The translations under genes and the position numbers were made by a program. A stretch of 64,000 nt of DNA from Corella eumyota (Eukaryota; Chordata; Ascidiacea; Phlebobranchia; Corellidae), in assembly GCA_963082875.1 (NCBI GenBank), contig OY720098.1, positions 8,556,001 through 8,620,000 of the forward strand, written 5' to 3'. The stretch's first letter is position 1. The number at the start of each line of letters is the position of its first letter. This document shows positions 1 through 14,538 of the stretch, piece after piece. Below the pieces are notes generated by a model. That model was not told where the DNA came from, searched no databases, and saw only the letters and a list, made by a program, of their open reading frames with translations.

Positions 1-3000
1 AGTCACTTCACACTTGAAGGCTTTTGCAAAGGAAAAACGAATGGATAGTGGTGAAAAAACGACAATGAGAGATTTATCGAACATGCTTAAAAAGATGCCT
101 CAGTACCAGAAGGAGTTAAGCAAAGTAAGAAATTTCATTTCTTTTGTTGATTTACCTTGTTTGATTAATAGGTGTTGAATGAATTTGTTTGTTTGGCCAC
201 TGTAAACTAAAAGTTGGTAAAGTTAAAGTTTTAGTATTGAGCTATATGCCTTCAAATCAAGATTTTACAACCTGTCTTACAAGATTTTGAGTTTTTTACT
301 TTTTTACAAATCTTAAATAACTCTATTCGAGCTATTTCTTTGACTATAAAACATTCTTGGTGACAAATTGTCATTTTTTTGTTTTAGTTGGGTTTGAATA
401 TTTAAAAACTCTAATCAAAACGTTTTACTTTAGTATTCCACCCATCTTCACATGGCTGAAGACTGCATGAAGCAATACACAGATCGTGTTGACAAATTAT
501 GCAAAGTTGAACAAGATCTTGCAATGGGCACCGACTCAAAGGGAATTCACATCAAAGAACCAATGAAAAATGTTGTTCATATTTTGTTGGACAAAACTGT
601 GCAAGCAGTAGACAAAATCAGGATTATTTTGCTTTACATTATGCTTAAGAATGGTATGTTATTGCTTTTTTTACTGTACCAATATTTCTATATTCAATTT
701 AAAAAGCAAGCTTATTAATTATTTATAGGTTGACCAAAATGGATTTTCTATGCTTAAAATATATTTAAATTGTGAATTAATTTGTCTATAATGCATTAAA
801 TTATATTTTAGTACTTTTTAACGAAAACTTTTTGATTGTAGGAATTCCTGAAGAGAATTTAAAGAAGTTAATACTTCATGCAAATATTTCTGCAAACGAT
901 GAAGCTTCAATCCGTAACTTAGCTCATCTGGGTGTTACCATTATAAACAATGAGGTATAGCATAAACTATAAGAATTTTGGCTGATTTTACACTTGACTA
1001 AAAAGCCTAATATCTTAGTGGATAAAATTTGTATATTAATTTTATATTTTGTATAGTTTTTAAGGGGTTAAAACTGGCAAGAAATTTTAGCAATTACAAT
1101 TTTATATTCAACCCGTTCGTAAAAATAATAATTCTAAAATAAAATTTATTTTAAAAGTCAAGATTAGGCTTTCTTAAAAACAAATTTTATTTTAGAGTAT
1201 TGTCAATTTTTTAAAAATGTAATAGCATTAGCTCTATTTTTCTACAAGAACATGTGTCATTTAAAAATCTAACAATATTACTAATTTTTTAAGGGTCGAA
1301 AACGTAGTGGTCCAAAAATGGACAGACGTGAGCACGAAGTTATCTACCAACTATCTCGATGGACTCCCATGGTGAAAGATGTGATGGAGATGGCAATCGA
1401 TGATAAACTGGATCAACGTTTATTCCCGTTTTTCTCGGGTCGAGGTACAGGATCTAACACCACAAATGTTCGAAGGTAAATTCAGAGTTACTTTGTGTTG
1501 TGGGGGTAAAGATTTTTTTGGTAAAGTTTATTACATTTTTTTTATAAAACTTGTTTTCAATTTTATTTATTTTTTGTAAAGTTGAGTTTAATTGTCAGAT
1601 TAACGTATTTTATATGCTTAATTATATTAAAACTTAGAATAAGGTACAGCATTTGTTAGTAAATTTTTGTTTGTTTTTAGTGCGAGATATCACTGGCACA
1701 AAGACAAGGGTCCAACGGAATACAAGTCAGGACCACGTCTTATTATTTTCATGATAGGAGGAATGTCGTGTTCAGAGATGAGAGCTGCTTATGAGGTCAC
1801 AAACCAACTGAGAGAAAAGGGTGACAAATGGGAGGTGCTAATCGGTAAGCTTTTTTTATTATTTTTTAGATTTTTTAAAACATTTTAGCTTCTATTTATT
1901 TTTGGCTTTTTGATTTTAGCATTTTTTTTAATTGCAGCATGTTAATTATTATGAATTTTTTTATATAAAACATACCTAATGGTTTATTTTTAATTTTAAT
2001 TTAGGATTTATAATATAGGTTTTAAATATAACATTGATTTTATGATTTCTTTTATCAAAATAGCCTGGCTAGAATAACATAGGTGTAGCCTTTGTTTATT
2101 GGCTATTTCCTATTGAAATCTTTATTTGTTCAGTAAATAGAATTTCTGTTTTAAAATAACCAATTTATTGATTTACGTAACAAAGGTTTTCTAATGTTTT
2201 CAAATCATTAATCATAATTTATTTTAACATTATTTATTTTTTTTATTTTTTATTTGCTCATTTTGGACACCATCAACCTTGGGTATTGTATGAATGATTA
2301 AATGTTGTTTTTGTCTCATATATGTCATGTTTTCACCTATTTGTGCCACTGTGTGTTTTCACCATGTCTGTGTTATTTAAATCTAAACATAGGTTCAACA
2401 TCAATATTGAAACCGAATAGTTTTCTTAATGATTGCAGTATGTTGACCAGGTCTGTTGGTTTTGAAGATGGACCCATATCTAACTAAATAAATAATCATT
2501 TCACTGCCCATTTTTTAAATAAATACCTTAATATTACATTGCATATCACAATTAAAATTTAATGCAATAACAAATGTATTTAATAAGATAGAAAAAAATC
2601 AGGTTTTGTCATTAGTTTTTAGTTGCATGTAAATCACTTATTATGACACTAATTTTGGTTTTATTTTTTTGCGTAATATAATTTATTAGGTAACACATAT
2701 TTTGAAGTTTTATAGATTTTAGTTTTTTAGTGGTAGTCACTATTTCAATTGAGCACTTTAATATAAGTGGGCACATTTAATTTACACTAGGGGTTGTGTT
2801 GGGTTAAAAAAAATTCTTCAACGTTTAAAACTGTTTTTTTTTTTGTTATTGTTTAATGTTGTTATTGATTTTATAGTTTTGTAAAAAAAACTATTAGATG
2901 TCATATTGTTTTTTGTTATGTAAAAAAATTTACTATTTTAAAGGTACATATAAATATTAAACAACACTATGGTAATTTTTAATACAGAATTTATCTAAAA

Positions 3001-3391
3001 ATATCCCAGTCAAAAGTAAACGTTCCATATTAAATCACCATTGGTTTAGTTTATAAATAAATATATGGTTTAGTTGGTATTTTATCTGTGTGCTTGGTGT
3101 TAATGTTTTTATTAATCTTATTCTCTTACAATAAATCAAGTTTTTCACTGAATAGTTATTTTATTAAAAAAATATTTTTTTACACTAAGGATTATGAAAG
3201 GTAATCATTTGTTCTTTGATTTTTATAACTTTTAAACTAATGTTATAAGTGTCCTTTTTAGTATTGTTGTGAACATAAATGAGAAACAATTAACATTTAT
3301 TATTGTTGTAGGTTCATCTCATATCCATCATCCCAATGACTTTTTGCAAGATCTTGTCAATTTGACTGAGACAGCAGACAACCCGAATTGA
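1..3391 (+). CDS. stxbp1: Munc18/STXBP1 (Sec1 family), 3' part of gene
   Basis: Sec1/Munc18 proteins bind syntaxin and assembled SNAREs and are required for vesicle docking and fusion at the plasma membrane. The window starts inside an exon, so only roughly the C-terminal 40% is present. Exons read: 1-124, 434-653, 842-954, 1294-1475, 1681-1844, then a terminal exon at 2393-2487 or 3312-3391. All junctions are GT-AG and keep frame. Family landmarks are [60 protein letters not shown] and [12 protein letters not shown], closely matching vertebrate Munc18-1 domains 3a and 2. AATAAA lies just after the first alternative stop and again at 4352. The 1.47 kb intron 1845-3311 holds the first alternative terminal exon; otherwise I see only AT-rich sequence. 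The family call is secure. Orthology to STXBP1 rather than STXBP2/3 rests on the alternative tails and is less certain. Confidence 0.93.
2393..2487 (+). CDS. stxbp1: Munc18 alternative terminal exon a
   Basis: After an AG at 2391-2392 the frame continues from the split Gly codon ending at 1844. It encodes [17 protein letters not shown], then [13 protein letters not shown] and a TAA stop at 2485-2487. This resembles the long vertebrate Munc18-1a tail (GSTHI..PTKFL..., then SFEDQAP near the end). AATAAA overlaps the stop (2487-2492) and recurs about 30 bases later, so the exon can end a transcript by itself. The same upstream donor at 1845 would serve this exon and the one at 3312, making them mutually exclusive. 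Use in RNA is inferred. Confidence 0.8.
3312..3391 (+). CDS. stxbp1: Munc18 alternative terminal exon b
   Basis: The acceptor AG is at 3310-3311. The split Gly is completed and the exon reads [20 protein letters not shown] followed by ADNPN and TGA at 3389-3391. It is similar in position and opening residues (G-S-x-H-I) to exon a and to vertebrate Munc18-1 tails, but lacks the FED segment. Beyond the TGA the same frame stays open (see the 3392-3883 entry), which is why this stop may not end every product. Confidence 0.75.
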
Positions 3392-3883
3392 CAATCACAG
3401 CCGCTGAAAACAGGTCTCCCTGCCGCCCTGCGTAGAAGTTTAAGACGACTTTCCATGTCCAAGAAAAAGAAAAACGTTGGAAATATTTTGTTTTTATTTT
3501 TTTTATAAATTTTGTTATTTTTTTATTGGTTTGCCTTACTTTATTACATTATTAATTTTTATTAAACCTAACATTAGGCTGCAGATGAAAACACATCCCA
3601 TCATCAAGCATCTACATCCCATAACACTAACTCAAGCAACAACACTAGTGGTTATGGCTCAACTGACAATATTGAGTTAACTCTTGAGTCAGTTGCATTG
3701 GAAGTGGATAATTCTTCAAACTTAAACTGGTAAGTTACTATACCAATTGAATACATTTTGTTTTAGGTAAGCTATTTAAATTGAATTTTATGTAGGTCCA
3801 ATGATGGTGATAAGTTTGTGGTGTCGGAAAAAACTTCTATTGGGGGAGTAGAGAACCCAGCTTTTAGCGGTGCAAAACAGTGA
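3392..3883 (+). CDS. Open frame past the Munc18 stop: candidate C-terminal extension
   Basis: In the same frame as exon b, codons after the TGA stay open to 3475 (LKTGLPAALRRSLRRLSMSK, then a lysine run). They join in phase to 3578-3729 (Asn/Ser-rich, with YGSTDNIELTLESVALEV) and 3796-3883 (EKTSIGGVENPAFSGAKQ, then TGA). That gives about 108 residues. The intron 3730-3795 is short with good GTAAGT and TAG ends. The intron 3476-3577 has a weak donor (GTTGGA). Two routes are possible. The first is UGA readthrough: the next six bases, CAATCA, fit the CAR-YYA context known to promote it. The second is an alternative acceptor at 3412-3413, which joins exon 5 in phase and skips the stop. I do not recognise a domain. 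It could also be 3' UTR or part of another transcript. Confidence 0.45.
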
Positions 3884-5131
3884 TTGTCTATGATTTTAAC
3901 ACTTTTTTTGAACTAAACAACGTTATTTGTGTATTTTAATATTTTTGGTCAACATTGTGGCCAATTGTATAAATAATTAAACACGTTCCATTGTAGTAAT
4001 TGGCCTTACCATACCAAACAAATGTAAATATTATTATGCATAACTTTATTTTAGTGTTGAACATTATATATTAATATGTGTGATATAAGTATTAAAGTTT
4101 AATTTTATTTTAACCTATTACGATATCATAATGTAATGAAACTAGTTTAAAAGCTGCATTATTATAATATTCCATTATAAGTATAACGTTACTTTTTCTT
4201 GTGCACTCATTTTATTTAATTTTAACAATTCGTTTATATTTTTGTTTCTTTTATTATTGTGCAATTAGATTTCTATGTTTTAGTATTGTATAATTGGAGC
4301 TAACAGTTTTATATATAAGCTATAACTTGAATGATTTTGTAATATATTATGAATAAAAACTAATCTTCATGTTTCTAAAGTAGATACAGAACAATAAGAT
4401 CTATTTTTTAAAATATGTAATAAAAGTGTTAAAAGAATTTCCATAAGGAGTTTATTAGCCGACAAAAACAACCTGATACAATATCTTCATCATTAAATAA
4501 GGTAATAATTATACTGCCTAGGGCTGTCTAGTATTTAAATATTGCACTAATAGAGGGGACATTTTTAGGGCATGACTTAATCACTACCTTATGTTAGTAG
4601 TAATTATAATACAATAAACAGAAAAGTTAGGACTATAATTATATATAAAAATGCATTTTGTTATTTCTAAAATAAACTTTTTTTGTTTGAAACCTTAACT
4701 TTGTAGCTCTTACCTTAGTACCAATATATTACATAATTACTTTTATACTACAAAAGTACCACACATTCCTTGCATTTTTATTTAAGCTTTTTTAAAAAAT
4801 TTACACCTACATTGGAGTAATTTTAGTTTTCATATTTATTGTGCGAATATACATTCAATTTATTGCTATTACAAACATAACGAATCAGAAAAATAGAAGT
4901 AAAAATGATTGCAGTTTGTTTTTCATGTGACATATTTTTCATTTTTAAGTAATACCAAACGTATAATACTACGGTGGCGGAAATACATAGTTCGCTAGCA
5001 TAAAAGAACACCAATTTTGAAATTAAAAAATATTTTTAAAAATTCGATTAAATATAGAAAAGTTAGTTCATACTGCTCTCCAATAGCTTAATGAAAAAAC
5101 ATGATAAATTTAGGTGTGTTTATAGTGTTGT
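3884..5131. other. Convergent intergenic region, Munc18 / SURF4
   Basis: AT-rich sequence between two tail-to-tail genes. Plus-strand poly(A) signals AATAAA at 4352-4357 and again near 4419 fit the end of Munc18. A minus-strand AATAAA (read as TTTATT) near 4835 fits the distal SURF4 end. Short open frames here carry no recognisable protein. Confidence 0.6.
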
Positions 5132-8358
<3,227 letters not shown>

Positions 8359-9561
8359 ACTCGAATATTAACTCAATTTTCAGGTTTAATTAATTTCCTA
8401 ATGTTAGCTCTTCTTTAATTACAGAACCTATTGCCTACGGTAGACTACTAACAATTAATAAAAAAGTTAACAGTTTTTAGGTAAAAGATTAAGTTACCTT
8501 AAAGTTACGTAAGAACTAGGACAGTCTAACAGCCTAACGTACAAAACAAATGAGACGTTTAATTTAATCTCTATATTTCTCAAGTTCAAGAAAAATTAAC
8601 AACACTCCAACGCTTACAGACTTAGCTGCTCAGACCTTGTATTAAACATAAATAATCAATCTCAAAATAGCATTACATAGCCAGTTACTTCTTGTTGTAT
8701 CTAAAAAGTACAGTAAGCCAGAAAGCAATTCAACCCTATAAATGCTTACGTCAACACCGGCAAAGCGATTTATTTAGAAAGTGCATTCGTACAATATGGA
8801 ATCGCTCATGCGAAGAAGCCAATTAAATCCCACAATGCAACATAAGCCACGTACGTTTATCGACTCGAAAAACTAATTTTGCATAACCAATCAATTATAT
8901 ATTACAAACTTCGATTTTTACGCGTTTAAACTATTAAAATTATTCTTAGTATGTAGTGTTTTGATATTTAACTTACTTTAATTGTTTATTTGATTAAACC
9001 AATATTTGGTATAAAATAGAGCTGCTAATTTGGATTTTTATTTTGTTACTTTTAACAATAACTTATCCTTTGCAAGTATTTTTTATTAAAAAAATTACCA
9101 GATCAGGTTTTCACACCTAACTTGTGTAAAAAACTATTATTAATTTCAAATGCTTATGGTCTATGGTTAGTAAAATTACCCTTGGAAACTTTTACTGTTT
9201 AAGAATCAAAACAAATTAAGCTAAACAATTTTTTATTAATTTATAAACAAAGACGTAACCTTCTTTTAAATTTTACCAAATTTCAGTCTCGAGCATACAA
9301 CACAACGACAAAAATACTAGGCTATGCATCAATCAAATCTAAATACATACATTCTCGAACGGCATCAATAATATAGTTTGGGTTAATATAGTTAATTTTT
9401 CTTTCAACATAATAAAAATACGATCATGACTATTTATATTGAATAATGTATAAAAATTGTGTTTGAAAATAGTCCGTTCATGGTACTGGCAATAAGTTTT
9501 TAAATGTACGTTAAACTAGATGTTGTTTTTAATTAAATTGTGGGTTGCTGTTTGTATTTAT
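8359..9561. other. Intergenic: SURF4 promoter side and intermediate filament 3' side
   Basis: Contains the 5' region of SURF4 (no clear TATA recognised) and the 3' region of the intermediate filament gene. The latter has minus-strand AATAAA (TTTATT) overlapping the stop at 9557-9562 and again near 9232. No coding potential was seen. Confidence 0.5.
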
Positions 9562-12500
9562 TTAGAAGCTTGGGTGAGGCTGGTCATCATAATCTCCAGA
9601 TGATTGTTCGCGAACGTCCTCACTCTGGCTCACAACCTAAAGGTTAACATATTTCAGTTAAGTTAAATTTGTTATGTTTTAATAAAAACGTAGTTAGGTG
9701 TAGCCTTAAAGCAGGGTATCAAATTAAAAAAGTGTATATTGTGTTATTAAATTACCCGCCCATCTTTAGTCTCAATAGTCTTGACGACAACCTTTTTCGT
9801 GGTGACTGTTTCTACGTCATCGCTTTCCTGTCGTCCAGCTACTGAACTGGATTGACCTGCAAATCCTATATAACCAAAACAACACATTAGCTTATCATTA
9901 AAAAACATATATGTAAATTTTATATAAGTCCCTCTAATTGTTGCTAAATTTAGGATCAATGGAAACATTTAAGTCACAAGTATTAAAATCAGCGCCAAAC
10001 ATGCTTATGTATTCCCGAATGAAGTATCCCTTGGGTTTTAAAGGCAGACTATATCGTCATCGTATATGTCGTTATGTCCTATTAAAGTTATTTCGTAATA
10101 ATACACAAATGTCGCTAACCTTTACGTGCTGAAGCAGAACTATAGGCTGGTGCTGAGCTCGCAACAAATGCCTGCATGCTCTTGATGCGTTCAGCAATTC
10201 TGTAAGGGTAATAAAATATAAGTTGGAGTCGTTTATCCAATGATAAAATTGTGAAATTAATAAACACGTTACATTGTTATAGGCAATTATACAGTTTCAT
10301 GGTGATTTTATATTGAAAAAAAAAACTTTAACTGCATGTGCAGACACTTAAATGATACCACCATTAAAATTTAAAATGATCATGTTAATCTTGTTGTTGA
10401 TGGTTACCTTCCTTCTTCTTCCACTCTGTTTAGTAAATTTTTGAAGAAGGTTGTTAATGAGATGAAGTTAATAAAAGATAGACACTTAGCTACTGTTATG
10501 AACACAATGACTATGTTATAAGCATAAAGTTGAATTTAGTAAGTTTTTCTAGTGTGATTGAACATATTTAACCTTGATTCTTCTCCCTCAAGCAATTTTC
10601 TGTATGTAGCAATTTCAATATCCAGTGCCATTTTGACATCCATCAATTCTTGATATTGTCTCAAATGTTGTCCCATTTGAGCCTTCAAGTCTTCACATTC
10701 GTTCTAAATGTATATAAAGTTACTCAAAAATAACGGTTTGTGAAAGAACCGCGCATTGATTTTAAAACAAATAGAGCAATATAAAAATGTTTAAAGATTG
10801 TTAATTTGTAAACCTGTAGGTTGGTTATGGTATCCTGATAATCCGCAGTATCGACGTTGTATCGATTTTCCATTTCTGCCAAGCTTCTTTGGAGGGAGTC
10901 GTTCTAAAAAATAAGTCGTAAAATTTTACTGATTAAAATAAACAAAAAAAAAACAGAAGAAAACTAAAGACAATAGCACATTCTACTGTCCCACATTATA
11001 CTACATATTTTAACAATTTAACACTAAAATTATTAAATCAAGTTTTTGCTTACAGTGCCCCGAAGAGAGTCCATCTCCAAGTTAAGAGTTTGAACAGTCT
11101 TTCGGTACTCGTTAATTTCTTGACGAACGTTTTTAAGGTTTTCGTCATTCTTTGACGCTTGTTGTTGCAACCCATCAACCTTATGGTAAAATTAACCAAG
11201 TTAGTGTTGCAATATTTAACCTATTTTTTTCAATTTTTCGTCTTTACCTTTTCAGTGTACCATTGTTCAGCATCATGTTTGTTCTGGGCAGATATCTTCT
11301 CGTACTGGCTTCGCACATCTTCCAAAATCTCCTCCAGATCGGGGCCTGGTGCCATCTCGATTTTGATCTCACTCTTCTTTAGTTGTTCTTGAAGATTGGC
11401 AATTTCCTATAAAATGATATTTGTTTGAAAATCTGTATACTTTTTAAAGGCTAACTTAAAATATAAAACATCTTGTTTTAGCAATTATTTGGCATTTTTG
11501 TATTTTTTATTAAAGTAAAAAGACTATACCTCCTCGTGCATTCTCTTAAGAAACTCAATTTCTTCAGTAAGAGTTTCAAGTCGTCGTTCAAGATCCAATC
11601 TGACCAACGTTGCATCATCACAATCCTTTCTCATATCGTTCAAATCATTTTCAAGTTCTTGTCTCATTGCTGCCTCTTCTTCGTTTCTGATAAAGTTAAC
11701 ATATTAAAAATTCAATGTTTGGTATAAAAAAACAATAAATTGTAGGCAGTAAAAAGCTTTGTCAACATACTCCTTTTTGTATTTTGCAGCCTCGCTAAGC
11801 GCATTTTCAAGTTGAAGTGAGACGCTATCCTTTTCGTTTGTCACTCTATCTACTTCACGCCTCAATCTGTAAATTAAAATTTCAATTAACGTCTTGTCTA
11901 TTTTTAAATGAGAAACATATTTAAATAACAGCTTTTACCTTGATAACTCCTCTTCGTATAAATCAGCTAAGCGACCTGGTTGATTTGCAGATAGTTGCTC
12001 AACCTTGGCTTCCAATACTTTATTGGCTTGTTCAAGTCCTCGGACCTTTAGAAACGAATATTCAGGTAATATTAGCTTCTGGTATATTGTAAATGTATTT
12101 TTTTACATATTGCGGTAATGTCTGTTATACCTTTGTAATGTAACCAGCGAATCTTGAGTTAAGAATTCTTAGTTCTTCTTTTTCGTTGACGCGCATATCT
12201 TGGAAGTCGTGTCCCATGCTATCAGCCAAGCTGTTTATATCTCTCATTGAGATTCCAGAGCTGACAGGTACAGCTCGGGTTGATCGAATTCTTTCACCAC
12301 TAGTGGATGGTCCAGCACCGGCAGCATTGCTTGTCGAACTGCTGGAAAATCTAAAAAATAAAATAATATACGAAGATGTTAAAAAACAATACACACAGGA
12401 GCCCTAAATATAATTTTAGTGAGAAATGGGTTATGGCGCCGACATAAACTTGCTTATAATTTTTAACCCTTCAACTACTAAGTTAGTTAAGTGTAACAAA

Positions 12501-12648
12501 GTCTTTACCTGAATGTTCTGGAGCTTGATTGATTTGATTGTTTTGCTGGGGTTTTTGGTGTATAGGTAAAACGATTCGGCCCATCACCAAACTGACGCTT
12601 GTAGCTTGATGTTCTCTCTTCATAGCTTCGTTGGGAAGATTGAGGCAT
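9562..12648 (-). CDS. Type III-like cytoplasmic intermediate filament protein
   Basis: Structural protein forming coiled-coil filaments. Thirteen exons in phase give 502 residues: 12509-12648, 12131-12350, 11939-12045, 11771-11866, 11530-11686, 11248-11406, 11054-11179, 10814-10903, 10573-10703, 10408-10425, 10120-10199, 9756-9865 and 9562-9636. The Ser-rich head includes [15 protein letters not shown]. The rod runs from about residue 102 ([19 protein letters not shown]) to about 409 ([19 protein letters not shown]), the two filament end motifs. Its length of about 308 fits vertebrate cytoplasmic rods, not the roughly 350 of lamins and protostome proteins. The tail has [14 protein letters not shown], like the vimentin/desmin tail (IKTVETRDG). 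The best guess is the ascidian type III relative; which named ascidian paralogue it is cannot be settled here. Confidence 0.94.
10408..10425 (-). CDS. 18-nt microexon of the intermediate filament gene
   Basis: An 18-base exon flanked by CAG and GTAACC joins exon 9 to exon 11 and adds six residues (VEEEGR-like) just after the rod end. Its length is a multiple of three and both junctions are phase 2, so skipping it would keep the frame. Confidence 0.75.
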
Positions 12649-14320
12649 GTTTTTAGTTGTTTTACCAAGATTCAGTTATAAACCAAAAATAAATTGATCT
12701 AAACGTATTTTTTGTTAATAATTATAATACCATGATTACTAAAAATTAACCTAACCCTATATTAAAGTCTTCTATAACTGTAGTTTTATTTTCTATATCT
12801 AACCTATCACTTGAAATAGCAAGCGTAATCTGTTGTCGATTCCTGATTTGCGTGAGTTTATATTGGATAGCTAATGACGTCATGATGCAAAAACCTTTTT
12901 CATCTATGAAGTAATGTGTTTTAAGTATACGCTATATGCATTGACAAACCTATCGACAGCATAAATAGTGATTGACACATCGTCAGCTGACTAAAATCTT
13001 TCAAAGGGCAAACTGTTTACATCGGTTCTAATAGAATAGTAGGTCAGGTATGTTATTAAGGAATCATTAACTATATTTGGGGTTTTACATTTCTTTATTT
13101 GGACAATTTTTATCGTCATGTACCTTTTTAATATATATAAATTTAGATATTTTGTTTACTGAACTTCCGCAATTAAGTTTCCTCCTTACGCTGACGTCAC
13201 AACTAAAGCAGCTGCAAATATTCAATCACGTGATAATTAAAGAACAAGACTAAGTTGCGTTATACATTAGCTTAACCGTGTATTTCTAACCTTTAAATGG
13301 CCAAGTTGAATTAATATAACACATTATGTTGTTTTATTTAATAAACAGTTGTTTGGTTGTTGTTATTGTTGTCGAATTAGGCCTACTAGTTTTATAGCAA
13401 CACTTTCTATTACAAATCAACTGCAGATCTTATTTATTCTGTGCCTATGATAATCAAAGAACTACCAAACATATATTATCCTACAAAAACGAACCTTTTA
13501 TAACAATTCTTTTAGCAAAACAGCAACCTGTTACAGGCTATAACTAATTTTTACCCGAACAACACTGGATGGAAATATTAGTATTATTACAAATAAAATT
13601 TGCCAACTTGCATAATGTTTTTTTTTATTTTAAAAATAAATTCAATCATTTTGTGTTTTCTTAATAAGCAATGCAATAAATAATTTTTAACTGTCAATGT
13701 CAACTAACCGATTTTATTTTATTTTTTGTGTTAAACATCGCATTTTGGCTCCGAAATTTTTTTGAAGCATTTTAATATTAATACTTATTACAAAATATTT
13801 TGAAGTGTTTAATGGAAATTCATATTTTTTATTTTAGGTGTTATATTTATGGTATTTATTATTTGTCTGTGGGTTGATATTTAAAATAAAAATTCAACTA
13901 TGGCTAATTGGTGTTTAATCTATTATTTGAGCATAGATCAATTGATTTCGAATTATGTTTTATTTATCAAATAATTTTTTTTTTATTTTGTAAGTTTTTT
14001 GCCGATTAGTAAGACAAATGATTAAAAGTAAAGTTATCCAAAATGCAACCATTTTCATTTATTGGTTAGTAGATAATTGGTGCATGTTATAAGCCCAGTC
14101 TTACTAATTATTATAATATAAAAATGCGCATTTCTTTGGATTAAAAAACACTAATTGATTGGTAGGTCAAAGTCGCATAATTTTTTTAAAATCTTAATTA
14201 AATTTTGAAAACGTCACGCCCAAAATTTGTATTAAAACCGAAATTTTTTTGCGCCCGCGCGCTGAGCAAAGTGCAACACAAAAAACGTGTGTATGGGCTG
14301 TGACGTAAGCTAATCAGCTG
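12649..14320. other. Divergent intergenic region, intermediate filament / cyclin E
   Basis: The minus strand shows a CCAAT box and TATAAAC around 12856-12870, about 200 bases before the filament ATG, and a perfect TGACGTCA at 12875-12882. A second TGACGTCA lies at 13192-13199. The stretch 12962-13047 followed by GTATGT could be a plus-strand noncoding exon, but nothing confirms it. From 13350 to 14200 the sequence is AT-rich without recognisable features. Confidence 0.45.
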
Positions 14321-14360
14321 TTTGGCGCGGGCGCGTATAAATTGTAGTTTGGCGCGTATG
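14243..14360 (+). promoter_or_regulatory. Cyclin E promoter: TATA box with E2F-type sites
   Basis: TTTGGCGC occurs twice, at 14321-14328 and 14348-14355, matching the E2F consensus TTTSGCGC. TTTTGCGCCC lies near 14247-14256, and a CRE-like TGACGTAA at 14301-14308. A TATA box (TATAAA) sits at 14336-14341 between the two E2F sites. E2F control of cyclin E at G1/S is established in animals; here it is inferred from motifs. Confidence 0.7.
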
Positions 14361-14364
14361 CTAG

Positions 14365-14538
14365 ATAGGATAGAGGAATGAATGGGAAATGATGTCTTCA
14401 TTTAACTGGTGATCACCCAACTGACACGCTTGCCGTCTTCGGACTGTGTTGAATTTTACGTTTTATTTGCTTTTGTTCAAAGTTACCAGTTTATATAAAC
14501 AACAACATTAAGAAAACAACAACAAACTGACAAACAAG
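14365..14538 (+). other. ccne: Cyclin E noncoding first exon (5' UTR)
   Basis: Starts about 25-30 bases after the TATA box and ends at a good donor (CAAG|GTATGC). It contains CAACAACA-rich leader sequence and no long frame. The start is estimated from the TATA position. The following intron (14539-15843) is AT-rich and shows no gene. Confidence 0.6.

Noticed and set aside
3389-3391. UGA of Munc18 exon b as selenocysteine
   Set aside because: No reason in this family for selenocysteine and no SECIS-like structure noticed. Readthrough or an alternative acceptor is simpler.
4823-5014. 63-codon minus-strand hydrophobic frame between Munc18 and SURF4
   Set aside because: Lies in the likely SURF4 3' UTR, has no homology recognised, and AT-rich DNA commonly gives such frames.
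12962-13047. Possible plus-strand noncoding exon ending at GTATGT
   Set aside because: ATAAATA upstream and a fair donor are present, but no transcript is implied. The cyclin E promoter at 14.3 kb is far stronger.
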